The position numbers and the translations under genes were made by a program. Shown piece after piece: positions 1-6,247 of a DNA stretch of 9,172 nucleotides. Within the stretch, counting starts at the first letter, position 1, and every line of letters begins with the position of its first letter. The notes under the pieces are model-generated. The model ran no database searches. It had not been told where the DNA came from and saw only the letters and a list, made by a program, of their open reading frames with translations. The stretch is taken from positions 1 through 9,172 of the forward strand of contig JAKAXI010000058.1 in assembly GCA_021816665.1 (NCBI GenBank). Reading direction: 5' to 3'. The stretch comes from Bacillota bacterium (GTDB taxonomy: Bacteria > Bacillota > Bacilli > Alicyclobacillales > Alicyclobacillaceae).

Positions 1-9
1 TCATGAAGC

Positions 10-1074
10 ATGATCGTCTTTATGGTCCTCTCCCAAACCCTCGGTGTGCAGGTGATTCTCGGCACCTTTCTCGCAGGCGTCCTGGTGGGCCTCGTGAACG
101 ACAAAGAGCGCTCGGACATTCGCAACAAGTTGGACGCAATTGGCTTTGGATTTTTGATCCCGATTTTTTTCATCATGGTCGGCGTCAACTTCAACGTGCG
201 GTCGCTCTTCAGCGATCCGAAGGCGCTTTTGCTGCTGCCGATTCTGTTCGTCGCCACCTACCTGTTCAAGGCACTGCCGGCCCTCCTGCTGCGTCTGCGC
301 TACCCGTGGCGAGAGACGTTGTCCGGCGCGTCCTTACTCACCACGCAGATGTCCGTCACCGTGGCAGCCGCCTCAGTCGGACTGCAAATCGGCGCGATTC
401 GTCAAGGAGTGGACACGGCGATTATCCTGGTCGCGATGCTGACGTCCGTAATTTCGCCGGTCTTGTTTGGCCGATTGTTTCGCCCACAGGTCGACAACGA
501 CGTGCGGTCGTGCGCAGTGGTCGGCAACATGCCTGGCGCCAGTTTGCTCGTCGAGCACATCCGCGCGCACGGAGATGGCTGCGCGTGGATAATGGACTAC
601 CCTGAGGAAAACGTCGACTGGAGTTCCGTACGCGCCATGGCAGCGTACGGAGAGGACGATGCAAAGAACATCGCAATTGCCTCCGCGGCGGCCGCGGCCG
701 GAGTGCGCCCCGCTCTGTGCCTGATACGCGACCTGGCCACCTTTCACCAGTACCAGAACACGGAGAACCTTGTCCCGATCAACCCACAGCTTGCCACCGT
801 GACCCTGATCGACCAACTGCTACACTACCCAATTTCCACGCAGTTGCTCCAGGCGCCAGCAAACCTGCAGATCCGTGAAATTGAGCTCACCAACCGCGCG
901 TTCCACCGTGTCACGCTGATGAACATCAACCTTCCGGGAAACCTTTTGATCTTGTCTGTCGTGCGCGACGGCGTTCAGGTTGTTGCACACGGTAACACTG
1001 AACTGTTGGTTGGCGACACTCTGATCGTCGTCGGCAGCCCAGAAGACATCTCTGATTTTGCACAAATTGCGTAA
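10..1074 (+). CDS. CPA2-family cation/proton antiporter with RCK (TrkA-type) tail, C-terminal half; frame broken at the window edge
   Basis: This is the C-terminal half of a membrane monovalent-cation/proton antiporter. Numbered from the ATG at position 10, residues 1-157 carry hydrophobic segments with typical CPA2 motifs (GTFLAG at 18-23, GFGFLIPIFFIMVGV near 45-59). Residues about 166-262 resemble a degenerate RCK_N domain whose glycine loop is reduced to VGNMPGA. Residues about 287-352 form a RCK_C domain ending in VGDTLIVVGSPED. The architecture matches YjbQ-type antiporters, whose RCK tail gates transport in response to a ligand. The N-terminal half (about six helices) is absent: in this frame a TGA lies at 4-6, and the ATG has no visible ribosome binding site. 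The homologous part of the complete antiporter at 7050-8255 continues upstream without a break, so I infer a frameshift or split gene here. No clear terminator follows on this strand. The family call is firm; intactness is doubtful. Confidence 0.85.
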   Translation: MIVFMVLSQTLGVQVILGTFLAGVLVGLVNDKERSDIRNKLDAIGFGFLIPIFFIMVGVNFNVRSLFSDPKALLLLPILFVATYLFKALPALLLRLRYPWRETLSGASLLTTQMSVTVAAASVGLQIGAIRQGVDTAIILVAMLTSVISPVLFGRLFRPQVDNDVRSCAVVGNMPGASLLVEHIRAHGDGCAWIMDYPEENVDWSSVRAMAAYGEDDAKNIAIASAAAAAGVRPALCLIRDLATFHQYQNTENLVPINPQLATVTLIDQLLHYPISTQLLQAPANLQIREIELTNRAFHRVTLMNINLPGNLLILSVVRDGVQVVAHGNTELLVGDTLIVVGSPEDISDFAQIA

Positions 1075-1110
1075 GCAAGGGACTGTGGTCGAGCCTTAGA
1101 CATGCAATGC

Positions 1111-1142
1111 AAAAAAAAAGAGCGCAGCCAGCAACGCGGCGC
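1111..1142 (-). terminator. Rho-independent terminator of the serine acetyltransferase gene
   Basis: Read on the minus strand, a short GC-rich hairpin (GCGC plus GC, one mismatch, 7-nt loop; 1142 down to 1122) is followed after two bases by nine T residues (1119-1111). It lies about 97 nt past the acetyltransferase stop. The stem is short, but the uninterrupted U9 tract right after it is typical of intrinsic terminators. The rest of the convergent gap 1075-1238 shows no other clear signal and no terminator for the plus-strand antiporter. Confidence 0.6.
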
Positions 1143-1238
1143 GCATCAAAGGGGTAAAGGGTTATTTATAAAGTACCACGGGCTCACCAACCTGCCATGG
1201 GGCTTTAGACACACTCTCTATAGGACTTTTGTCCCGGT

Positions 1239-2111
1239 TCAGCCGCGTGTGTGCACGACAGTCTCCGTCTGATACAGCGCCTTCGAATAAGGCGGCAGGC
1301 TCTCAGTGATCCACGCGTTGCTGCCGATCACGCTGTGATGACCGATCACGGTCTCTCCACCGAGCACCGTAGCGTGAGCGTACAGTACGACGTAGTCTTC
1401 TACGGTTGGGTGCCGTTTGGTTTTGCGCACCATCGAGCCGTCCTCATCGCGCGGAAAGTACAGCGCTCCGAGCGTCACGCCCTGGTAGATCTTCACGTGG
1501 TCACCGACCACTGCGGTTTCTCCCACGACGATGCCCGTCCCGTGGTCGATCATAATGTGCCGACCAATCGCTGCACCTGGGTGCAGTTCGATGCCTGTGA
1601 GTCGGTGCGCGTGCTCCGTCATCATCCGCGGCAACAGCGGAATATCGAGTTCAACCATGATGTGAGCCACGCGGTACACGGTCAACGCGAACAGCCCTGG
1701 ATAGGTCAGCAGAATCTCATCGTAACCGGTCGCTGACGGGTCGCTGTTGTACGTCTCGACGACGTCCTCGTACAGCATTTCTTGCACTTCCGGCAGTCGA
1801 GTCAAGACCTGGTCAGCCCGCTGTTCTGCCGCATCGCGCGACTCCGGCGTCCCGTCTTTGAAACACTTCCGGTACACCGCGCGGTGAATCTGGCCAGCCA
1901 TGATGTGGTGAAGAGACTCCATCTGTTCACACAGTGGGTCCGTCTTCGTCGACGAAGAGTAATAATTGGGCAGAAGCACCTGCCTGGCAAGCGAGATCAT
2001 CTGCGCGATGGCCGAAATCTCTGGGTGGCACATTCTGCCTTCGAACCAGGTGCAACTGTTGTGGTTCAGTTGTTCGACAATGTGTTTGCGAGGTTGTTCG
2101 CGGTCTGTCAC
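1239..2111 (-). CDS. cysE: Serine O-acetyltransferase, EpsC/CysE type
   Basis: Transfers acetyl from acetyl-CoA to L-serine, giving O-acetylserine for cysteine synthesis in the cytoplasm. The 290-residue product has an alpha-helical N-terminal part (1-150), then the left-handed beta-helix of hexapeptide repeats (about 173-270). Family motifs are clear: LHPGAAIG (176-183), IDHGTGIVVGETA (188-200) with the catalytic His190, YQGVTLGAL (209-217) and KRHPTVED (232-239). The region PGLFALTVYRVAH (138-150) and the extra acceptor-loop segment FPRDEDG mark the EpsC/plant-like subgroup rather than the short E. coli form. At the position of the E. coli catalytic Asp143 this protein has Glu175. I chose GTG 2111 because a GGGGG stretch lies 7 nt upstream and a sigma-A-like promoter sits inside the longer TTG-started reading frame (to 2192). 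The gene follows mntH by 106 bp. No T-box leader fits in the roughly 40-nt 5' UTR. Confidence 0.9.
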   Translation of the reverse strand: MTDREQPRKHIVEQLNHNSCTWFEGRMCHPEISAIAQMISLARQVLLPNYYSSSTKTDPLCEQMESLHHIMAGQIHRAVYRKCFKDGTPESRDAAEQRADQVLTRLPEVQEMLYEDVVETYNSDPSATGYDEILLTYPGLFALTVYRVAHIMVELDIPLLPRMMTEHAHRLTGIELHPGAAIGRHIMIDHGTGIVVGETAVVGDHVKIYQGVTLGALYFPRDEDGSMVRKTKRHPTVEDYVVLYAHATVLGGETVIGHHSVIGSNAWITESLPPYSKALYQTETVVHTRG

Positions 2112-2156
2112 TGCCCTACCCCCGTTTCGAATCAATGATGGATGCGGGTCATTGAC

Positions 2157-2185
2157 AGTATACAGACTTGCGCCGTGGCTGACAA
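2157..2185 (-). promoter_or_regulatory. Sigma-A-like promoter for the serine acetyltransferase gene
   Basis: On the minus strand TTGTCA (2185-2180) and TATACT (2162-2157) are separated by exactly 17 nt, each matching the consensus at 5 of 6 and 4-5 of 6 positions. The predicted start of transcription near 2150 leaves about 40 nt before the GTG codon at 2111. The promoter would let the gene be expressed independently of mntH, from which it is not separated by any visible terminator. Confidence 0.65.
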
Positions 2186-2217
2186 AGGACAATAGCCGAC
2201 TCAGTAAACGGTAGAAA

Positions 2218-3516
2218 TTATCCGCCGAGCGACGTGTAGATCAGATAGACGTTGAGGAAGACGATCACGAAGGCGATGAGCGTCGCAACTACAGTTACCC
2301 ACCAGCGATTGACAAGCTCGCCCATCAGCGACTTACGGCTCGTGAAATAAACCAGCGCGATAACTGGCGCAGGGAGCGCGATGCTCAATACGACCTGGCT
2401 CAGGACCAGCATCTGTGTCGCATCGAGCCCGATTGCGACGACCGCGACGGCCGGCAGCATCGTGACGACGCGGCGAACCCAGACCGGAATCCGGAAGCCA
2501 ACGAATCCCTGCATGATCATCTGGCCAGCCATCGTTCCGACGGCTGAACTCGATAGACCAGAGGCAAGCAGCGAGACTAAAAACACTGCCGCGGCGGCCG
2601 GTCCAAGCAGTGGTGTCAGCGTACGGTACGCGGTCGAAATCGACGCAATGTCTGTGTGACCAGTGCCGTGGAAGGCCGACGCTGCCATATACATCATCGC
2701 CAGGTTGACGAGTCCGGCGAGCGTCATCGCAATCACAACATCGAATCGCTCAAAGCGGTAGACTTTCTTTGCTTCTGCTTTGTTGCGCGGTTGAATTCTG
2801 TTTTGCGTCAAGCCGGAGTGGAGGTAGACTGCGTGCGGCATAATCGTTGCCCCGATGATGCCGACGACCAAGAACATGCTGTTCGAACCACCCACCCATG
2901 GTGTCACTGCGTGACTCGCCACGAGCCCCCAATTGGGTCGAGAAATAAAAGTCTCCAGCAGGTAGCTGATGGCAATCACACCGACCAAGGAACCAATGAA
3001 GATCTCGAGCGGTCGGAATCCAAACCGCTCCAACAGAAGCATCGCGTAGGTCAAGACACCCGTGACAAGTGTCGCGATAAGCATTGGGATGTGCATCAAG
3101 AGGTTAATGGCGAGACTCGCTCCCAAAAACTCTGCCAGATCTGTCGCCATCGCGGCGACCTCGGACACACCCCACAGCGTGTATGTCAGCCACTTTGGGT
3201 AGAACGCGCGACACAGTTCCGGGAGATTCCGCCCGGTTGCAATGCCCAGTTTTGCGGATAGTGTCTGGATCATCATCGCCATCAGGTTGGCGAGGACGAC
3301 GACCCAGAGCAACCGATAACCGAACTCTGAACCACTCTGGATATTGGTCGCGTAGTTGCCGGGATCGACATAGGCGACAGACGCGATCAACGCAGGACCA
3401 AGAAACGGCAGAATCGCGAAGAGGCCTTTCCGCTTTCCGTCCAAGACGAGGCGACCAGCTTTGACAGCTTTGCTCTCAGCCCCTGCTACAGCTTCTGACG
3501 CGGCGAGGTTACTCAT
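2218..3516 (-). CDS. mntH: Nramp-family divalent metal (Mn2+) transporter MntH
   Basis: Proton-coupled importer of Mn2+ and related divalent metals in the cytoplasmic membrane. The 432-residue protein has the usual length and about 11 hydrophobic helices after a roughly 30-residue charged, Ala-rich N-terminus. Diagnostic metal-site motifs are present: DPGN (51-54) in helix 1 and A-x-x-M-P-H (ATIMPH, 223-228) in helix 6. The cytoplasmic signature around SGLSSSAVGTMAGQ (319-332) is also kept. I chose ATG 3516 because a strong AAAGGAGGG site (3530-3522) lies 5 nt upstream; the reading frame extends 24 codons further, but that stretch looks like untranslated leader. It is divergent from the dipeptidase gene and upstream of the acetyltransferase gene on the same strand, with no terminator seen between. 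MntR or Fur control is common for this family, but I found no convincing match to a known MntR operator. Confidence 0.93.
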   Translation of the reverse strand: MSNLAASEAVAGAESKAVKAGRLVLDGKRKGLFAILPFLGPALIASVAYVDPGNYATNIQSGSEFGYRLLWVVVLANLMAMMIQTLSAKLGIATGRNLPELCRAFYPKWLTYTLWGVSEVAAMATDLAEFLGASLAINLLMHIPMLIATLVTGVLTYAMLLLERFGFRPLEIFIGSLVGVIAISYLLETFISRPNWGLVASHAVTPWVGGSNSMFLVVGIIGATIMPHAVYLHSGLTQNRIQPRNKAEAKKVYRFERFDVVIAMTLAGLVNLAMMYMAASAFHGTGHTDIASISTAYRTLTPLLGPAAAAVFLVSLLASGLSSSAVGTMAGQMIMQGFVGFRIPVWVRRVVTMLPAVAVVAIGLDATQMLVLSQVVLSIALPAPVIALVYFTSRKSLMGELVNRWWVTVVATLIAFVIVFLNVYLIYTSLGG

Positions 3517-3602
3517 TGTCGCCCTCCTTTCTGTCTGACCTTGCACCCTCTCTGTACGACCCAGGGGGCGCGAAGAACCCTGCAACACTGTATGCTGTAA
3601 GT

Positions 3603-3615
3603 TGAGCAGTGCTCA
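3603..3615. promoter_or_regulatory. Perfect 6-bp inverted repeat in the mntH leader (possible operator)
   Basis: TGAGCA and TGCTCA flank a single G, forming a perfect dyad of a size typical for a dimeric regulator. It lies about 90 bp before the mntH start codon, downstream of the main predicted mntH promoter. It also falls between a weaker possible TTGTGA (3618-3613) and CATACA (3594-3589) pair on the minus strand. It does not resemble known MntR or CodY sites. Function is a guess from position and symmetry only. Confidence 0.35.
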
Positions 3616-3684
3616 CAATTTTCTCCGGACCTAACAAACTTAGTTCTACGACAATGTTTTTCCCTCAGGAAACTTTCTGTCTCT

Positions 3685-3713
3685 ATTATAGGTTATCGCC
3701 GATGAAAAGTGAA
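3685..3713 (-). promoter_or_regulatory. Sigma-A-like promoter for mntH
   Basis: On the minus strand TTCACT (3713-3708) and a perfect TATAAT (3690-3685) are spaced by 17 nt. Transcription would start near 3678, giving a leader of about 160 nt before the mntH ATG at 3516, long enough for leader-level regulation. I do not see the conserved core of the yybP-ykoY manganese riboswitch in that leader. The -35 hexamer is only 12 bp from the -35 of the opposite promoter at 3726-3754. Confidence 0.6.
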
Positions 3714-3725
3714 GGGGAACTCGCC

Positions 3726-3754
3726 TTGCGAATCTGCGTGCTTGGCCGTATGAT
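3726..3754 (+). promoter_or_regulatory. Sigma-A-like promoter for the M20 dipeptidase gene
   Basis: TTGCGA (3726-3731) and TATGAT (3749-3754) are spaced by 17 nt, with predicted transcription start near 3761 and a 5' UTR of about 50 nt to the ATG at 3813. The promoter supports the chosen start and argues against the longer reading frame that begins at 3609, because that extension would lie largely upstream of the transcript. Confidence 0.65.
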
Positions 3755-3812
3755 GTGGGGCATTCAGAGAGTCCACAACGACCCGCGTCGGTCGACACCT
3801 GGAGGGATTTGG

Positions 3813-5204
3813 ATGACTGAAGGTACATATGATGCCTACTTGCGCGCCCACAGGGACGCACACCTTGAAGAACTGAAGACGTTCCTACGCTTTCCGAGCG
3901 TCAGCACGGACTCTGCTCACACGGGCGATGTAGCAGCGTGTGCAGAGCATCTCGCAGAGCTCGCACGAAAAGTCGGGTTTGAGCATGTCGAACTCTGGCC
4001 GACAAAAGGACACCCTGTGGTGTACGGCGACTGGCTGCACGCAGACGGCGCGCCGACGGTTGTTGTCTACGGACACTACGACGTCCAACCGGCTGACCCG
4101 CTTGATCTCTGGCAGACACCGCCGTTTGACCCACAAATTCGCGATGGGCAACTGTACGCCCGCGGTGCGTCAGACGACAAAGGACCGACCTTCATGCACC
4201 TGAAGGCGTTTGAAGCCCTGCTTTCGACCACGGGCGGGCTTCCTGTCAACGTCAAGCTGTTCCTCGAAGGCGAAGAGGAAATTGGCAGCGCGCACTTGAC
4301 AGAGTGTCTGGAAACTCACCTCGACCAACTGCGAGGCGACTTGCTGGTCATCTCCGACACGACCATGCTCGGTCCGGACCAACCGTCCATCTGTTACGGC
4401 TTGCGCGGTCTAGCCGCTCTGCAAGTGGACGTGCAGGGGGCAAACCGCGACCTGCACTCTGGTCTGTACGGTGGTGCTGCGCCCAATGCGGTACACGCTC
4501 TTGTGGAGTTGCTCGCGACTCTGCACGACTCGGAGGGAAGAGTTACAGTACCGGGGTTTTACGACGACGTAGATGTTTTGACCACGGAGGAAGCAGCAGC
4601 CTACCGCGACTTACATTTTGACGAGGCAGAACTGATGGCTGAGATCGGCGTGACAGAACTAGTCGGGGAACCCGAACATCCTGCCATTGAACGGTTGTGG
4701 ACGCGTCCAACGCTCGAGATCAACGGCATTTACGGCGGGTTTCAGGGGGAGGGGACGAAAACTGTCATCCCTGCTGAAGCGCACGCCAAGATCACTTGTC
4801 GGCTGGTGCCCCATCAGACCGGGCGAGGCATCCAACAACTGCTCGCGCAACACCTGGAAACTCACGCGCCGAAAGGTGTCCAGGTGAGTGTCCAACTGGC
4901 CGACGCAGGCGAGCCTTATGTGACGCCGTTTGACCATCCGGCCATTCAACTGGCGGCAGACGCTTACACCCACGCCTACGGTAAACGCGCCGTGTTTACA
5001 AGAATGGGCGGGTCGATCCCGGTTGTCGAAACGTTTGAGCGCATGCTCCACGTGCCCGTCGTGTTAATGGGCTTTGGCCTCAACACAGAGAACTTTCACG
5101 CCCCGAACGAGCACTTCGCCCTCGACAACTTTGACAAAGGGATGCGCACACTCTGTTACTACTGGATGCACTTACCAGAAGCTCTGTCCGGAGAACCAGT
5201 GTAG
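3813..5204 (+). CDS. M20-family metallo-dipeptidase (ArgE/DapE/carnosinase-like)
   Basis: A cytoplasmic di-metal peptidase, probably cleaving dipeptides (or a related amide substrate) and feeding the amino-acid pool. The 463-residue product has the full M20 set: GHYDVQP (87-93; His88 metal ligand, Asp90), ASDDKG (119-124; bridging Asp121), LEGEEEIGS (151-159; Glu155 general base and Glu156 ligand), Asp182 in ISDTTM, and NFHAPNE (428-434; His429). The dimerisation/lid domain occupies about 200-320, with DLHSGLYGG (213-221) contributing His215. These patterns match the carnosinase/Dug1-like group rather than ArgE or DapE proper. I chose ATG 3813 because GGAGGG (3801-3806) lies 6 nt upstream and because a promoter lies at 3726-3754. 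The gene is divergent from mntH and convergent with codY. The exact substrate cannot be read from sequence. Zn2+ or Mn2+ use is known for the family, so a link to MntH is only suggestive. Confidence 0.9.
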   Translation: MTEGTYDAYLRAHRDAHLEELKTFLRFPSVSTDSAHTGDVAACAEHLAELARKVGFEHVELWPTKGHPVVYGDWLHADGAPTVVVYGHYDVQPADPLDLWQTPPFDPQIRDGQLYARGASDDKGPTFMHLKAFEALLSTTGGLPVNVKLFLEGEEEIGSAHLTECLETHLDQLRGDLLVISDTTMLGPDQPSICYGLRGLAALQVDVQGANRDLHSGLYGGAAPNAVHALVELLATLHDSEGRVTVPGFYDDVDVLTTEEAAAYRDLHFDEAELMAEIGVTELVGEPEHPAIERLWTRPTLEINGIYGGFQGEGTKTVIPAEAHAKITCRLVPHQTGRGIQQLLAQHLETHAPKGVQVSVQLADAGEPYVTPFDHPAIQLAADAYTHAYGKRAVFTRMGGSIPVVETFERMLHVPVVLMGFGLNTENFHAPNEHFALDNFDKGMRTLCYYWMHLPEALSGEPV

Positions 5205-5259
5205 TTTTGGTACTGAAAGTGGTGCGCCTGTGCATACAATGTCCCATCGTGCTCGACAC

Positions 5260-5298
5260 AAAAACAGCCGGGTCCGCGCGTGCGCGAACTCCGGCTGT
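5260..5298 (-). terminator. Strong hairpin terminator of codY in the convergent gap
   Basis: ACAGCCGG (5264-5271) pairs perfectly with CCGGCTGT (5291-5298), and the inside can extend pairing through CGCGC/GCGCG (5275-5279 with 5282-5286). Read from codY, the stem is followed by five T residues (5264-5260). Only codY has a proper U tract; toward the dipeptidase side the sequence after the stem is mixed. The hairpin begins 14 nt beyond the codY stop and 59 nt beyond the dipeptidase stop, so it may also slow plus-strand transcription. Confidence 0.8.
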
Positions 5299-5311
5299 AT
5301 CGTCTCTTGAC

Positions 5312-6094
5312 TCAGCGCTCAAACTGACGAGTGATCTCTTCTTCGACGTACGGGTTCAGGACGCGCAAGTGTGTCCCCTTCATACCGAGCGAGCGGCTTT
5401 CCAAGGTCCCAGCGCTCTCGAGCTTGCGAATGCTGTTGACGATGACTGACCGGGTCACTCCGTGCTCGTCTGCGATCTGGCTACTGACGACAATGCCGTC
5501 TGCAGATTCCCGAACCGCGTCCATCAGGTACTTCGCAGCCTGCAACTCTGAGAAACTGAGGGACTCAACCGCCAAGTGCGCGAGTGCGCGTTGCCGACTC
5601 TCTTCCTCTTTGCGCTGCTGGCGGGCGTGGATGACTTCAAGCGCCACAATTGAGGCGCTGTACTCAGCGAGAACGAGGTCGTCGTCGTTAAACGGCTCTG
5701 CCGAACGCGCAAAGACGAGCGTTCCTTGACGTTCCCGTCCTGCAATCACCGGGGCAATCGAGATGTGTTTGGAGCGGAAGGACTCATTTTCCTCCGGCGA
5801 GAACACGTAAAACGGTTCTTTGTCCTGGATGTTTGCCACCGTCTGTTCAACGCGCAGCAAGTGCTTATTGAAATCCCCGGGGAAGCGCTGGTCTTTCGTC
5901 ATGATGTCGAGCCACTCTTCCGTCAAGGCGTGTTCGGCAACCCCGTATCCAAGCACCTTTCCTTTGCGACCAACAATGTATACATTGCAGGACATAATAC
6001 GGCTGAGAAACTCCGCAACTTCGTGGAACTCCACCTGCTCGTTTGCGGTTCGCAGCAATTTGCCGAGCTCCTGCACTTTCTCCAACAGTTTCAC
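5312..6094 (-). CDS. codY: GTP-sensing global transcriptional regulator CodY
   Basis: CodY is a dimeric regulator of low-GC Gram-positive bacteria that represses nutrient-acquisition and biosynthesis genes when GTP and branched-chain amino acids are plentiful. The 260-residue product matches the usual length. The N-terminal GAF-like sensor spans about 1-155, with CNVYIVGRKGKVLGYG (36-51) and FNDDDLVLAEYSA (135-147). A linker helix follows, then the winged helix-turn-helix (about 204-245) with the almost invariant TRSVIVNSIRKLESAG (214-229) and ESRSLGMKG (232-240). I chose GTG 6094 because AGGAGAA (6107-6101) lies 6 nt upstream and the residues before it do not resemble CodY. It stands alone here, without the xerC-hslV-hslU genes that precede it in Bacillus subtilis. 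Compared from memory with B. subtilis CodY, ligand positions 61 and 96 read Trp and Tyr rather than Arg and Thr, while Phe71, Pro72 and Phe98 are kept. Confidence 0.95.
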   Translation of the reverse strand: MKLLEKVQELGKLLRTANEQVEFHEVAEFLSRIMSCNVYIVGRKGKVLGYGVAEHALTEEWLDIMTKDQRFPGDFNKHLLRVEQTVANIQDKEPFYVFSPEENESFRSKHISIAPVIAGRERQGTLVFARSAEPFNDDDLVLAEYSASIVALEVIHARQQRKEEESRQRALAHLAVESLSFSELQAAKYLMDAVRESADGIVVSSQIADEHGVTRSVIVNSIRKLESAGTLESRSLGMKGTHLRVLNPYVEEEITRQFER

Positions 6095-6179
6095 AATACA
6101 TTCTCCTAACTGGTCCGAGTGTTGCGCGTTAGCGCGGGAACGACCGCCCCACATAACATTCTGATTTCTACATCCACCG

Positions 6180-6208
6180 ATCATACATGATAACACAAAT
6201 CTTGTGGA
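6180..6208 (-). promoter_or_regulatory. Possible sigma-A-like promoter for codY
   Basis: On the minus strand TCCACA (6208-6203) and TATGAT (6185-6180) are spaced by 17 nt; predicted transcription start near 6173 leaves about 80 nt before the GTG. The -10 overlaps a small dyad, ATCAT-AC-ATGAT (6180-6191). I find no close match to the CodY box in this region, so autoregulation is not supported by sequence. No terminator is visible between the methyltransferase stop (6248) and this promoter, so read-through is also possible. Confidence 0.4.
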
Positions 6209-6247
6209 CTTTCATAGAAAACCAGGACGATTTTCGCCATTTTCGCC

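Noticed and set aside
3..605. Open 200-codon frame overlapping the left antiporter
   Set aside because: Arg/Pro-rich composition without family features; it is the out-of-frame shadow of the antiporter coding sequence.
1086..1189. Imperfect inverted repeat TGGTCGAGCC / GGCTCACCA in the antiporter/acetyltransferase gap
   Set aside because: The stem has a bulge and a loop of about 85 nt with no T run, so it is probably chance.
3617..3624. AATTTTCT, a perfect left half of the CodY box, in the mntH leader
   Set aside because: The remaining positions match the 15-bp consensus poorly (about 9 of 15 overall), so it is too weak to call a CodY site.
3763..3777. CodY-box-like core TTCAGA just after the dipeptidase promoter
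   Set aside because: Only about 8 of 15 consensus positions agree, within what chance allows.
3609..3812. 68-codon N-terminal extension of the dipeptidase reading frame
   Set aside because: A promoter and a good ribosome binding site lie inside or at the end of it, and the residues do not resemble M20 sequence.
6128..6142. CGCG-TTAG-CGCG dyad in the codY leader
   Set aside because: A four-base-pair GC stem is too short to be meaningful in sequence of this composition.
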